Assembly (NCBI RefSeq): GCF_004168585.1
Contig: NZ_PGVH01000007.1
Coordinates: forward strand, 1 to 39,564
From: Shewanella sp. OPT22
GTDB lineage: Bacteria > Pseudomonadota > Gammaproteobacteria > Enterobacterales > Shewanellaceae
DNA: 39,564 nt
Direction of reading: 5' to 3'
Position numbers and translations under genes: made by a program. This document shows positions 1 to 8,680 of the stretch, in pieces (position 1 is the first letter of the stretch; every line of letters starts with the position of its first letter). The notes beneath the pieces are model-generated. The model was given only the letters and a program-made list of their open reading frames with translations, was not told the DNA's origin and did no database searches.

Positions 1-51
1 AAGACAGGAAATATCACAGGTGGGTCAAACCTAAGCCAAAGAAGTACCCTT

Positions 52-91
52 TGAATAGAAAAAATGCCAATCAGCTTAACTGACTGGCATT
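52..91 (-). terminator. Rho-independent terminator of prfC
   Basis: An inverted repeat (arms 63-74 and 80-91, one G-U pair when read on the minus strand) lies about 40 bases past the prfC stop. On the minus strand it is followed by a T-rich run (61-52). Confidence 0.8.
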
Positions 92-132
92 ACGCTTTTA
101 GCGACCTTTTTACTTTAAAACATTGGTGAGTA

Positions 133-1719
133 TTAGTGCTCTCGCGTCTTAGAGAAATTAATATCTGGGTAGCGCTCCATAGATAAATTCAAATTTACCA
201 TAGTAGGTGCGATATACGTTAAGTTATCGCCACCGTCGAGCGCTAAATTCGAGCTGCACTTACGTCTAAACTCATCAAGTTTTCGGTCATCGTCACAGTA
301 CACCCAACGAGCTGTCGCAACGCTGACAGCCTCATAAATGGCTTCTACGTTGTATTCTGTTTTTAAACGACCAACAACAACTTCAAACTGAAGCACACCT
401 ACAGCGCCCACAATTAAATCATTCGAGTCTATAGGGCGGAACACCTGTACAGCTCCTTCTTCTGATAACTGAACAAGCCCTTTAAGTAGCTGCTTTTGTT
501 TTAGAGGATCACGTAAACGAATTCGGCGGAACAATTCTGGGGCAAAGTTAGGTACACCCGTAAAGCGCATCAGCTCACCTTGAGTAAACGTATCACCAAT
601 TTTAATGGTACCGTGGTTGTGCAATCCAATAATATCACCTGGGTAAGCGGTTTCTGCACGTTCCCGGTCACCAGCCATAAACGTCAATGCATCACTAACG
701 TTAATATCTTTTCCTAAACGCACATGTTTCATTTTCATACCTTGGCGGTACTCACCAGAACAAACACGCATAAACGCAACACGGTCACGATGTTTTGGAT
801 CCATGTTCGCTTGAATTTTAAAAACAAAACCAGAAAACTTGTCTTCATTCGGCTCTACGACTCGCTCTTCCGTCTCACGAGAAAGCGGTGTCGGAGCCCA
901 CTCAACAACACCGTCAAGTACGTGATCAACACCAAAGTTACCTAGTGCCGTACCAAAAAATACTGGCGTCAGCTCGCCTTTCAAAAACAGTTCCTGATCA
1001 AACTCATGTGAAGCACCTTGCACAAGTTCTAATTCTTCACGCAAATCTTCAGCATAAGAACCAATAGCTTCATCTAGTTCTGGATTATCAAGACCTTTAA
1101 TGACCACAGAGTCTTGAATAGTATGACCTTGCCCTGTTTGATAAAGAATCGTCTCATCACGAAGCATGTGATACACACCTTTAAACTCTTTACCACAAGC
1201 AATTGGCCAAGTAATCGGCGCACAAGCGATCTTCAGGACGTCTTCAACTTCATCCATCAACTCGATTGGATCACGGATATCACGATCCAATTTGTTCATA
1301 AAGGTAATGATTGGTGTATCACGTAAACGTGTTACTTCCATTAACTTAATGGTTCTCTGCTCTACACCTTTGGCTGAATCAATCACCATCAAGCAAGAGT
1401 CTACTGCCGTTAGAGTACGATACGTGTCTTCTGAGAAATCTTCGTGACCAGGAGTATCGAGTAGATTGACTAAAGCATTGTTATACGGAAATTGCATCAC
1501 AGAAGTGGTAATCGAAATACCACGATCTTTTTCCATTTCCATCCAGTCAGATTTTGCATGTTGACCAGATTTTTTACCTTTTACCGTACCCGCTTTTTGT
1601 AGCGCTTGTCCGAAAAGTAATACTTTTTCAGTAATCGTAGTTTTACCCGCATCCGGGTGAGAGATAATGGCGAACGTGCGACGTTTCGACACTTCCTCTG
1701 GAATAACAGTGTTAGACAT
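133..1719 (-). CDS. prfC: Peptide chain release factor 3 (RF3)
   Basis: This is a class II release-factor GTPase that recycles RF1/RF2 from the ribosome after peptide release. The 528-residue length is normal for the family. The N-terminal GTPase domain shows G1 SHPDAGKTT (about 20-28), G3 DTPGH (88-92) and G4 NKLD (142-145). It is followed by EF-Tu-like domain II and the RF3-specific C-terminal domain. The ATG at 1719 begins [20 protein letters not shown], the usual RF3 start, although its ribosome site is weak (GATAGAAAA). It has its own terminator downstream and no co-directional partner close upstream, so it is probably a single-gene unit. Confidence 0.97.
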   Translation of the reverse strand: MSNTVIPEEVSKRRTFAIISHPDAGKTTITEKVLLFGQALQKAGTVKGKKSGQHAKSDWMEMEKDRGISITTSVMQFPYNNALVNLLDTPGHEDFSEDTYRTLTAVDSCLMVIDSAKGVEQRTIKLMEVTRLRDTPIITFMNKLDRDIRDPIELMDEVEDVLKIACAPITWPIACGKEFKGVYHMLRDETILYQTGQGHTIQDSVVIKGLDNPELDEAIGSYAEDLREELELVQGASHEFDQELFLKGELTPVFFGTALGNFGVDHVLDGVVEWAPTPLSRETEERVVEPNEDKFSGFVFKIQANMDPKHRDRVAFMRVCSGEYRQGMKMKHVRLGKDINVSDALTFMAGDRERAETAYPGDIIGLHNHGTIKIGDTFTQGELMRFTGVPNFAPELFRRIRLRDPLKQKQLLKGLVQLSEEGAVQVFRPIDSNDLIVGAVGVLQFEVVVGRLKTEYNVEAIYEAVSVATARWVYCDDDRKLDEFRRKCSSNLALDGGDNLTYIAPTMVNLNLSMERYPDINFSKTREH

Positions 1720-1899
1720 TGATTTTTTCTATCAAAAGGAAATACAAAATTGGCGCTATTTTCGCTGATCTGAGGTGTAGATACAACGAAAAAGGCAAAA
1801 GTCCTAGCTAAGCATCAATATCAGAAACAGATCGTTGCCCAGAATCATCAAGGATCATTTCTCCACCCTCTTTAAATAAAGGCCCAGCAGGTCAAATGT
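1720..1899. other. Noncoding remnant DNA between prfC and the Acr3 fragment
   Basis: There is no intact gene here. On the minus strand about 26 codons stay open (roughly 1810-1890) and read PAGPLFKEGGEMILDDSG, ending ...SVSDIDA. They lie just past the Acr3-like fragment and look like the tail of another broken protein that I cannot identify. The prfC promoter presumably lies in the first 100 bases upstream of its start. Confidence 0.4.
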
Positions 1900-2061
1900 C
1901 TAACATATCCAGCATTGATTCACATGGATGAGTAACTTTACATGAGTATATTCAAGCATAGCAATGTAGCCGAAGACACTTGGCATTAAACTGCCGAATG
2001 CAATACCGACAACAATGACGAACTAGCCCTATAAAGAAAGATAACGCTCAAAGATTGCCAT
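1900..2061 (-). pseudogene. Remnant of Acr3-family arsenite efflux permease (N-terminal fragment)
   Basis: Read on the minus strand from an ATG at 2061, this gives MAIFERYLSL, two in-frame stops (TAG codons 11 and 13), then FVIVVGIAFGSLMPSVFGYI and AMLEYTHVKLLIHVN before another stop. This matches the start of Acr3 (ArsB-type) arsenite permeases, typically M-G-I/L-FERYL-T/S-LW followed by VAGIALG, L-P-x-VF and a short segment ending VNLPV. Only about 54 codons of a protein of some 350 residues remain, with stops inside the first helix, so it is a decayed gene. No arsR or arsC is nearby. The assignment is from memory of the family N-terminus. Confidence 0.7.
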
Positions 2062-2086
2062 TTTTTTATCCCATAAGTCATATTGT

Positions 2087-3385
2087 TTATTTGATTGTGT
2101 AGCTATCCATCGAAATGGCATTTACCAGTAGCGCTGTTTTCAGCATTGCTTTTGGAAAACTTGCAAGATCAATCGTTTCTTGAACTGAATGCAGACCTGT
2201 ACCTAATACACCTAACCCACCAAGCGTTGGAACGAAAGGGGCAACGTGGTTTATATCTGCAGCTCCTCTCTTACTAGCATCAAGCGGTGTAATATGATGC
2301 TCTCCCACTTGTGCTGCTATCTCAGCATATTTATTGAAAAGTGCCTTATTTTCAGGTGTTGCCGCCATTGCGGGTTTTTCATCGACAAACTCAATTTTGC
2401 TTTTGGTTTTAAGAAGCGGTGTTGCAACAATTTTTTCCATCATCACTTTTGCATTCTTGAGCTGCGCTTGGGTTTTAAACCTCAGATCACCTTCGCTCAC
2501 GACAATACCTGCCGTGATATTATCTTTACCATAACCTTCGTAGTCGTTCTCAGTTTTAAACTTAACCGAGGAGCCACCCACGATTTTTCCTGGATTGACC
2601 GTCAAACCATTACTGTCTGAAAATGCTTTACGAAAGACATTTAGCACCCTCGCTTGCTCATAAGCCGAACCGAACCCAACTTCCTTAGAGAAAATTTTGG
2701 AAGAATGAATGGCCGTTGCAGAACTGGTTAACTTCCAGCTCGTATAGCCACGCCTTGCAATTGTGCCTTTATTGGCAATTTGCCATTCAAACCCGAGTGC
2801 GGCTTTTGATTTTTTAGCGAATTTGATTAAGTTTTGCCTACCCAGTTTGGCTCCACCAATGCTGTTTTCTTCATCCCCCATTAGCGCAACAAAAATGCAT
2901 TTCCCTTTAAGTTGATTGGTATGTGCTAATGCTTTCATCGCATACAGGATGACAAGATTTCCGCCTTTATTATCGACTACACCAGGTCCATGAGCTTTAT
3001 CTCCGTCTAAAACAAACTTCTGAAACGGAGACTCTTTAGCAAACACTGTATCGAGATGCCCAATCATTAAAATACAATTACCATTGTTTTCACCGTAAGT
3101 AGAAAATAGATTGCCAGCCCTTTTCGGTGACTTAACCCAATAGCTTTTAAACCCAAGGGCTGTAAATTCTTTTCTAAAAAATTCACCCACCTTTTTGACC
3201 CCTGAAACGTTAAAAGTACCACTATTAATATTCACGATGCTTTTGAGGTCGTTAATGGCTTGGCCTTTATTGCTCTGGATAAACTCACTCATTTGTGTCT
3301 GTTTATTGGTTTGCTGAGCGATGGACAAAAGGGGGTAAAATAGAAGCAGTGTTGCAGCTAAAAAAGGCACACATTTATTACGCAT
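2087..3385 (-). CDS. Secreted M20-family zinc peptidase (glutamate carboxypeptidase / CPG2-like)
   Basis: This 432-residue protein has an N-terminal signal peptide (hydrophobic residues 7-22, probable cleavage after SIAQ), so it should be periplasmic or exported. M20 metal-binding motifs are present in order: GHLDTV with H110, GPGVVDNKGG with D138, the GDEE carboxylates (E172/E173), E200 in LGFEW, and H399 in GLHS. These form the usual two-zinc site, and the inserted dimerisation domain fits residues about 208-320. The closest family type is carboxypeptidase G2-like, removing C-terminal glutamate from peptides or folates; the true substrate is unknown. The ATG at 3385 has AGGAG six bases upstream. 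It diverges from the TPP enzyme gene, sharing a ~115 bp promoter region. Confidence 0.9.
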   Translation of the reverse strand: MRNKCVPFLAATLLLFYPLLSIAQQTNKQTQMSEFIQSNKGQAINDLKSIVNINSGTFNVSGVKKVGEFFRKEFTALGFKSYWVKSPKRAGNLFSTYGENNGNCILMIGHLDTVFAKESPFQKFVLDGDKAHGPGVVDNKGGNLVILYAMKALAHTNQLKGKCIFVALMGDEENSIGGAKLGRQNLIKFAKKSKAALGFEWQIANKGTIARRGYTSWKLTSSATAIHSSKIFSKEVGFGSAYEQARVLNVFRKAFSDSNGLTVNPGKIVGGSSVKFKTENDYEGYGKDNITAGIVVSEGDLRFKTQAQLKNAKVMMEKIVATPLLKTKSKIEFVDEKPAMAATPENKALFNKYAEIAAQVGEHHITPLDASKRGAADINHVAPFVPTLGGLGVLGTGLHSVQETIDLASFPKAMLKTALLVNAISMDSYTIK

Positions 3386-3499
3386 ATTTCTCTCCTAACG
3401 TAGAAACAAACTCATCAATTTTGTATAAAAACAGTTTAGCCCAACGAACCACAAATGCTTTTCTATACTTACTTAGATTGCTCGTATTCAGGATGGGAA

Positions 3500-5137
3500 A
3501 TGAAAACTTCGGACTTATTCGTAAAAGCATTAGAAAATGAAGGCGTTGAGTATATATACGGGATTCCCGGTGAAGAGAACCTAGACTTTTTAAATTCACT
3601 CGTTGACTCTTCAATTCAGCTCATTCTTACACGTCATGAACAATCTGCAGGCTTCATGGCTGCGACTTATGGCCGACTCACCGGCAAACCAGGCGTATGT
3701 TTATCCACCCTAGGTCCTGGTGCAACTAATTTTGTAACCTCGGCTGCGTATGCTCAGCTAGGTGCGATGCCGATGATAATGTTAGGCGGACAAAAGCCCA
3801 TTCGAAAATCTAAACAAGGCCGCTTTCAACTTGTAGATGTCGTTGGTTTGATGAAACCAATAACAAAATACTCTGAGCAAATCAGTGATGGCAATAATGT
3901 CCCTTATATGATCAGAGAAGTATTTCGGTTAACCAGCGAAGAACGCCCTGGAGCCGCCTACATTGAGCTGCCTGAAGACATAGCCGCATCGATTACTAAT
4001 TCAGAAGTTTATGATGTGATTCAATGTCGTCGTTCACAGGCAAATCCGGTCTGCATCCAGCATGCAATCGAAATGATTGACGCATGTGAAAGACCGTTAC
4101 TGTTGATAGGTGCAGGCGCAAATAGGAAATCATCAACAGAAGCACTGACCAAATTTATCGATAAAACGGGTATCCATTTTTTCAATACTCAAATGGGAAA
4201 AGGGGTTGTTGATGAAAGACATCCACAATTTTTAGGCACATCCGCATTATCTGAAAACGACTTTTTGCACTGTGCAATTGAAAAGGCAGATTTAATTATT
4301 AATGTGGGTCATGACATTGTAGAAAAACCGCCTTTTTTTATGGAACAAGGCGGAACTAAAGTCATTCACATCAATTTCTTTCCAGCACGATGTGACGAGG
4401 TGTATTTTCCGCAACTGAACATTGCTGGAGACATCAGCGATACTGTTGAAGCACTGACATGCGCTACAAAAGAATTAACCCAAGATCTCAGTTACTTTAA
4501 AAGAGTTAAACAATTCGTTGATGAAAAAGTTTCAGAATATTTTGATGACACACGCTTTCCCATACTGCCACAGCGATTAGTCCGAGTGTTGCGAAAACGT
4601 TTGGATGATGAAGACATAGTAACGCTCGATAATGGCATTTATAAAATTTGGTTCGCACGCAATTATGCTTGCCACTCAAGCAATACACTTCTTCTCGATA
4701 ATGCGCTTGCTACTATGGGAGCAGGGCTTCCATCGGCAATGGTCGCCAAACAGCTTAATCCTTCTAAAAAAGTCGTCTCCATTAATGGTGACGGTGGCTT
4801 TATGATGAATTCACAAGAGCTTGAAACCGCTGTTCGTATGAAACTCGATCTGGTCGTAATTATCTTAAACGATAACGCTTATGGCATGATCAAGTGGAAA
4901 CAAAAAGGCAAAGGTTTTAAAGATTTTGGCTTAGATTTTAATAACCCAGACTTTGTAAAATACGCTGAAAGTTTTGGTGCTGTGGGCCATCGACCTCAAT
5001 CTCATGATGAATTTGAGACAGTTCTTGAAGCTGCACTTTATAGTGAAGGCGTTCATGTCATTGACTTACCAGTCGACTATTCATTGAATCATCATATTCT
5101 TAATGTCATTACCAAAGAAATAGCCTGCATCATTTAA
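3500..5137 (+). CDS. Acetolactate synthase large subunit-like TPP enzyme
   Basis: This 545-residue thiamine-diphosphate enzyme belongs to the acetolactate/acetohydroxyacid synthase superfamily. The N-terminal PYR domain carries the catalytic glutamate E47 in RHEQSAGFMAATYGRL. The central domain is Rossmann-like, and the C-terminal PP domain has the TPP/Mg motif NGDGGF (G430-D-G) with NDNAYGM about 25 residues later. I chose the ATG at 3500 because AGGA lies seven bases upstream and the product then begins MKTSDLFVKALENEGVEYIY, the usual start of this subgroup; an upstream TTG at 3455 adds 15 unlikely residues. No ilvN/ilvH regulatory subunit or alsD gene adjoins it, so a role in branched-chain synthesis versus acetoin or other 2-keto acid metabolism cannot be decided here. 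Confidence 0.88.
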   Translation: MKTSDLFVKALENEGVEYIYGIPGEENLDFLNSLVDSSIQLILTRHEQSAGFMAATYGRLTGKPGVCLSTLGPGATNFVTSAAYAQLGAMPMIMLGGQKPIRKSKQGRFQLVDVVGLMKPITKYSEQISDGNNVPYMIREVFRLTSEERPGAAYIELPEDIAASITNSEVYDVIQCRRSQANPVCIQHAIEMIDACERPLLLIGAGANRKSSTEALTKFIDKTGIHFFNTQMGKGVVDERHPQFLGTSALSENDFLHCAIEKADLIINVGHDIVEKPPFFMEQGGTKVIHINFFPARCDEVYFPQLNIAGDISDTVEALTCATKELTQDLSYFKRVKQFVDEKVSEYFDDTRFPILPQRLVRVLRKRLDDEDIVTLDNGIYKIWFARNYACHSSNTLLLDNALATMGAGLPSAMVAKQLNPSKKVVSINGDGGFMMNSQELETAVRMKLDLVVIILNDNAYGMIKWKQKGKGFKDFGLDFNNPDFVKYAESFGAVGHRPQSHDEFETVLEAALYSEGVHVIDLPVDYSLNHHILNVITKEIACII

Positions 5138-5160
5138 TGCAGGCTACATAAAGTGTTATT
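5121..5160 (+). terminator. Terminator of the TPP enzyme gene, probably bidirectional
   Basis: A perfect 10-bp stem (5121-5130 / 5137-5146, 6-base loop) overlaps the stop codon and is followed by a T-rich stretch (5153-5168). The opposing hydroxylase gene ends at 5156, so the hairpin can serve both convergent genes. Confidence 0.75.
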
Positions 5161-6043
5161 TATTTTTTCTTTCTTGTTGCCACGTCCATATTGGTGGTTT
5201 CACCATTAAATTCCAACGGTATCGCCAGCTTGGAGCAGTGATAAATCGTTTTAGTAACTTCCAATAACCCTCAAAATATATTTTAAATGGATTTACACTA
5301 TTGATTCTCGGGAAAACACCATAACGAACTTTTTCGTCTTCTTTTGCAAAGGTGCCAAACATTCGATCCCAGATGATAAAAATGCCGGCATAATTTTTAT
5401 CAATATATTTTGAATTTGTCGCATGGTGCACTCGATGATGTGACGGCGTATTAAAAATTGCTTCAAACGGTCGAGGCAGCTTTTTAACACTTTCAGTATG
5501 CAATAGAGTCTGAAATAACTGCACCAGCATTTCTGAAATAAAAATGATGATTGGGTTGAAACCAATAACGGCTAACGGTAAATGGAAAAATAATGGGAAA
5601 AACCAATCCAATGGCCCGTGTCGATATGCCACCGATATATTAAAATGTGGTGAGCTGTGGTGTACGGTATGAGTAGCCCAAGCGAATCCATTACTGTGTA
5701 AAAAGCGGTGCTCCCAGTAATACGCTAAATCAGCAAGTATTATGCAACAAACTACTGTCCATAAGGTGAAAGGCAATTCTGTAATGCGGAAGTTGTCATA
5801 CACATAGAAGAATACCGACGTATAAGCCAAAGCAGTAAAGAGCAGTGTAAACAGAAACAGACCTAGCGTTACAAAGTTGGCAACGCTATCTCCCAGAAGG
5901 TTTCGAGTAAATTGCTTTTTAAAGGCATACCTCAGAAGTTCAACACCAAATAACCCAAGTGCAATGACAAAAAACCAATCATCAATGAAGGTATATAGAT
6001 AATCTAACTCTTCTAGCTTAAAAGGCTGCAGTAATATATCCAT
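5156..6043 (-). CDS. Fatty acid hydroxylase / sterol desaturase superfamily membrane protein
   Basis: This is a 295-residue integral membrane di-iron enzyme. The histidine boxes of the superfamily are intact: HRFLH (H112/H116), HTVHH (H125/H128/H129) and SHHRVHH (H202-H207). Hydrophobic segments lie near residues 20-38, 53-82, 92-110 and 145-182. Bacterial members hydroxylate or desaturate lipids, carotenoids or sterols; the substrate is not evident here. The ATG at 6043 has AGAGG upstream and only nine bases separate it from the preceding gene. It is therefore the last gene of a TetR-led operon (7253 to 5156), suggesting TetR control of a lipid-modification function. Confidence 0.88.
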   Translation of the reverse strand: MDILLQPFKLEELDYLYTFIDDWFFVIALGLFGVELLRYAFKKQFTRNLLGDSVANFVTLGLFLFTLLFTALAYTSVFFYVYDNFRITELPFTLWTVVCCIILADLAYYWEHRFLHSNGFAWATHTVHHSSPHFNISVAYRHGPLDWFFPLFFHLPLAVIGFNPIIIFISEMLVQLFQTLLHTESVKKLPRPFEAIFNTPSHHRVHHATNSKYIDKNYAGIFIIWDRMFGTFAKEDEKVRYGVFPRINSVNPFKIYFEGYWKLLKRFITAPSWRYRWNLMVKPPIWTWQQERKNK

Positions 6044-6052
6044 TATTAACCT

Positions 6053-6604
6053 CTAGTACAGCACTTTAAGTTCGGCCGATAAAGTCGAACCGTCTTCAGC
6101 CAAATAATTAATTTCAATAACCGCTTTAATTGGTCTGGAATAATCAATTTTATTCCAAGCATTAAGCAATTCCTTACTCGTGTGCTTATGTTTCGCCAGC
6201 AATAGTTGTGTTTTACCTTTTGGGTAAGGATAAGTTTGTTGTTCACCTCGCAAAATTCGGCTGTCATAACCCATAGTGACCGTCATCGCCTGAAAATTAT
6301 CAGTAAAATTTTGGTAAACAATATAGAGCTGTTCAGGCTGAATCTTGAATGAAGAAAAAAGCTGTTCTTCTTTTTTTCTTAATAAGTTTTCCAATGACGC
6401 AATGTCATAATTATTGACTTTCCCCCTGACTCCCACCAGCTTAAGTTCTACTGCTTTTGCTTTTGAAGCATTCTCAATCTTACTCGTTAAGGCTTTCACT
6501 TGGGGGGCTGCATAAGCGTATTTGGGTTGGTAGAGCGCAATTAGGCATATTGCAGCGACTACAACTACTGAGGTCATTAAAGAATTGAAAAGATTCACTG
6601 TCAC
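6053..6604 (-). CDS. Small exported protein, possibly GyrI-like ligand-binding fold
   Basis: This 183-residue protein has one N-terminal hydrophobic segment (about residues 9-25) ending near YAYAAPQ, consistent with a signal peptide or membrane anchor. The C-terminal part (QAMTVTMGYDSRIL ... TYPYPKGKTQLLLAKHKHTS ... KAVIEINYLAEDGS) has the strand-helix spacing of GyrI-like/SOUL-type small-molecule-binding domains, but this is a weak visual match. The start appears to be GTG at 6604 (GGA four bases upstream); a second GTG lies two codons later. It sits between the TetR gene (67 bp) and the hydroxylase gene (9 bp) in the same operon, so it may act with the hydroxylase. Function unknown. Confidence 0.75.
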   Translation of the reverse strand: MTVNLFNSLMTSVVVVAAICLIALYQPKYAYAAPQVKALTSKIENASKAKAVELKLVGVRGKVNNYDIASLENLLRKKEEQLFSSFKIQPEQLYIVYQNFTDNFQAMTVTMGYDSRILRGEQQTYPYPKGKTQLLLAKHKHTSKELLNAWNKIDYSRPIKAVIEINYLAEDGSTLSAELKVLY

Positions 6605-6671
6605 TTAGTCCATCATCGATAAAAGTTACTTATCAGACTAACAGTTGATTTTCACTACGACAATTTATAAT

Positions 6672-7253
6672 TTACACGATTAATGTGTTACAAAGTAATA
6701 TCGCACTGTGTTTTAGTTTGTGAATGGGTTCTACCAATTCGAGCAACACCATAGATTTTGACATCAGATAACTTGAGTAAACACCATAGCTTACTAGCTC
6801 AATATTTTCAGGCTTTGCATTGGGATACATCTCAGTGAGTACTTGATTAAAATGCTCAATGAATTCACTCATAATGGCATTTTGATCTTCTTTAACTTGA
6901 GTGAGTCGTCGAGCTTCTGAAAACAGTTCGTCACCAATGATGGTCTCTTGCACAGCTTGTTTGGAGCCAACAGCAAAAAGCCCATCCAATAAAGCAATAT
7001 GCTGATTACTTTTGGGAAGCCATTTAACTGCCTCAGCCCATTGTTCTGAATATTTTGCCTTCCAGCGGTGGCTTAAGGCACAAATGATATCGTCACGATT
7101 ACCAATGTAATGACGGAGAATAGTTCGTTTCATTCCCGCCTTTTCTGCAATATTCTCTAGTGACGTTTCTTGTATGCCTTGTTCTAATATACAGGCTTCA
7201 AGCGCATCGAGTATTTCAGTTTTACGTTGCTCGGCCATACTGGGTCTTGCCAT
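6672..7253 (-). CDS. TetR/AcrR family transcriptional regulator
   Basis: This 193-residue protein has an N-terminal TetR helix-turn-helix (about residues 10-55: ILDALEACILEQGIQETSLE, IAEKAGMKRTILRHYIGNRD). The variable C-terminal ligand domain carries a Leu/Ser-rich last helix. It is the first gene of a minus-strand operon with a small exported protein and a fatty acid hydroxylase. A large inverted repeat at 7304-7362, between this gene and the divergent small membrane protein gene, is the obvious candidate operator, giving autoregulation and control of both directions. The inducer is not predictable. Confidence 0.92.
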   Translation of the reverse strand: MARPSMAEQRKTEILDALEACILEQGIQETSLENIAEKAGMKRTILRHYIGNRDDIICALSHRWKAKYSEQWAEAVKWLPKSNQHIALLDGLFAVGSKQAVQETIIGDELFSEARRLTQVKEDQNAIMSEFIEHFNQVLTEMYPNAKPENIELVSYGVYSSYLMSKSMVLLELVEPIHKLKHSAILLCNTLIV

Positions 7254-7303
7254 ATTTTTCTCTGTCCATTAAAAAACACTACTGATGAATAAAATAACCT
7301 TAA

Positions 7304-7362
7304 ATTTTCAATTTGACAATTAACTACTTTTTCTGACAAACTAAAATTGTCAAAATGAAAAT
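7304..7362. promoter_or_regulatory. Large inverted repeat, candidate TetR operator in divergent promoter region
   Basis: The left arm 7304-7321 and right arm 7345-7362 are 18-base reverse complements with a single mismatch, around cores TTGACAATT and AATTGTCAA, separated by 23 bases. The cores contain TTGACA in both orientations (7313-7318 on plus, 7353-7348 on minus), so the arms overlap possible -35 elements for both divergent genes. Regulator identity is inferred from adjacency. Confidence 0.65.
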
Positions 7363-7379
7363 AAACTAATGGTAGTGGT

Positions 7380-7574
7380 ATGTCAGAAATTTTCTCATCG
7401 ATGTCTTGGAGTTATTGGTTGGGTTTCGCTCTACTAATCTGGTTAGCATTCGACTTAATTAGAGGGAGAGCTTACATTTGGCAATCTTATAGACGTTCAG
7501 AAGAGCCATTAATGTATTGGTTCACTATGTTGATTTGGGGGCTCGTTGCTGCCAGTTGTTTTTATGTCGAATAA
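7380..7574 (+). CDS. Small membrane protein, uncharacterised
   Basis: This is a 64-residue protein with two predicted membrane helices (about 12-27 WSYWLGFALLIWLAF and 46-62 WFTMLIWGLVAASCF) and a basic loop between them (GRAYIWQSYRRSEEP). It starts 17 bases after the inverted repeat proposed as the TetR operator, which supports a genuine divergent gene. The ribosome site is weak (GGTAGTGG next to the ATG). Similar two-helix proteins occur in related bacteria as far as I remember, without known function. Confidence 0.65.
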   Translation: MSEIFSSMSWSYWLGFALLIWLAFDLIRGRAYIWQSYRRSEEPLMYWFTMLIWGLVAASCFYVE

Positions 7575-7615
7575 TTTTTTATTTCTACATCAATCCAAAT
7601 AGCAAAAAAATGGGC

Positions 7616-7643
7616 ATCAAAAAAGGCTATCACTGATAGCCTT
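7616..7643 (-). terminator. Terminator of nlpI
   Basis: A hairpin with arms AAGGCTAT / ATAGCCTT (7623-7643) is followed on the minus strand by six T residues (7622-7617). It lies 24 bases past the nlpI stop. It may also end the convergent small gene from 7380. Confidence 0.8.
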
Positions 7644-7666
7644 CTGATAATGGTGGAGAAATGAGC

Positions 7667-8539
7667 CTATTTTGATTCCAATAGCGCTTTCTCAGCTAAA
7701 CTCAGTTCAATACCTGCATAACGGTATTCCACAAAGTCATGCACATTCGTCGCTAAAACAAGCTTTAAGTATTCAACCGCTTTTTTATTGTCGCCTTTCA
7801 TTCTAGCTTGCTTAGCCATATAAAAGTAGGCTTCACAAAGGCGCTCAGTGTACTCAACGTCAGGTTGTTCAGCATTCAGGTTTTCTTTTGCGTATTTAAG
7901 TAGAGTAGACTCAGAAACTTTACCCAAATAATAGTCGACAAGAACCGTCCCCCAAGCTTCAGGGTTTAGCTGTTCACGCTGAGTTTTTAACGTTTCCAAA
8001 GCCGCTTTCCTATCATTTTCTCTGTTAGCAATGAAGAGCCATAAAACACGATACCCATCATGAGTATCAACTTTATAAAACTCTTCAAGATTTTGACTGG
8101 CGAGTTTATTACGTTTTCCGTAATACAATGCGATGCCTAAATTCAAATGGGCATAGTCATAATTTGGGGCAAGCTCTAAGACTGAGTCAAAAGCTTCATA
8201 CGCATTATCAAAATCCCCTTCTTGAGTGTAATAAATACCTAGAAAATTATAAGCGTCAGCTAAACGAGGATTAACCTTTAGCGCTTGTCTAAAGTCGTAA
8301 CGTGCGAGTAACCTTAGCCCTACTTTGTCATACAAAACACCACGGTCATAATGAAAACGTGCACGTTGCTGTTCGGTCAATTTCACCGTAGAAAGAATAT
8401 CGTTGAGCTTGGCAATATTAAGTTCGGTTTGATAATTAGGAAGAACAGGCTCAAACAACAATCCCTTTTGTGTCGTTGCACAACCCGTTAACCAACCAGC
8501 AAAAACCAAGGTTAACAGTACACGCAAATTCAATTTCAT
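7667..8539 (-). CDS. nlpI: Lipoprotein NlpI, TPR adaptor of murein hydrolases
   Basis: This is a 290-residue outer-membrane lipoprotein. The signal peptide ends in the lipobox LTGC, with C20 as the lipidated cysteine. TPR units follow from about residue 60 (RARFHYDRGVLYDKVGLRLL, AYNFLGIYYTQEGDFDNAYE, YAHLNLGIALYYGKRNKLAS) and again near the C-terminus. In E. coli NlpI (294 residues) scaffolds the Prc protease and peptidoglycan endopeptidases. Its position downstream of pnp is the conserved enterobacterial and Shewanella arrangement, but a strong terminator separates the two here. RBS AAAGG upstream of the ATG. Confidence 0.95.
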   Translation of the reverse strand: MKLNLRVLLTLVFAGWLTGCATTQKGLLFEPVLPNYQTELNIAKLNDILSTVKLTEQQRARFHYDRGVLYDKVGLRLLARYDFRQALKVNPRLADAYNFLGIYYTQEGDFDNAYEAFDSVLELAPNYDYAHLNLGIALYYGKRNKLASQNLEEFYKVDTHDGYRVLWLFIANRENDRKAALETLKTQREQLNPEAWGTVLVDYYLGKVSESTLLKYAKENLNAEQPDVEYTERLCEAYFYMAKQARMKGDNKKAVEYLKLVLATNVHDFVEYRYAGIELSLAEKALLESK

Positions 8540-8596
8540 CTAAAAAGCCTTTGAAAATTAGAAAACTGAGCAACTATAACAACTCATCAGGTAACA

Positions 8597-8624
8597 AAAA
8601 AGGAGATCCGAAGATCTCCTTTTA
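8597..8624 (-). terminator. Terminator of pnp
   Basis: An 8-bp perfect stem AGGAGATC / GATCTCCT (8601-8620) has a 4-base loop reading TTCG on the minus strand and A/T runs on both sides. It lies between the pnp stop and nlpI, so nlpI probably has its own promoter or relies on read-through. Confidence 0.88.
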
Positions 8625-8680
8625 AATAAGTAATATTTTAAATCTCAGAATTGTAACTTAATGCAATCCTTCAAATTAAA

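Noticed and set aside
2246-2620. 124-codon plus-strand frame opposite the M20 peptidase gene
   Set aside because: The minus-strand gene has clear family motifs and a ribosome site; the opposite frame has neither.
3455-3499. Upstream start for the TPP enzyme
   Set aside because: It would add 15 residues unlike the family, while the ATG at 3500 has a good AGGA site and the canonical N-terminus.
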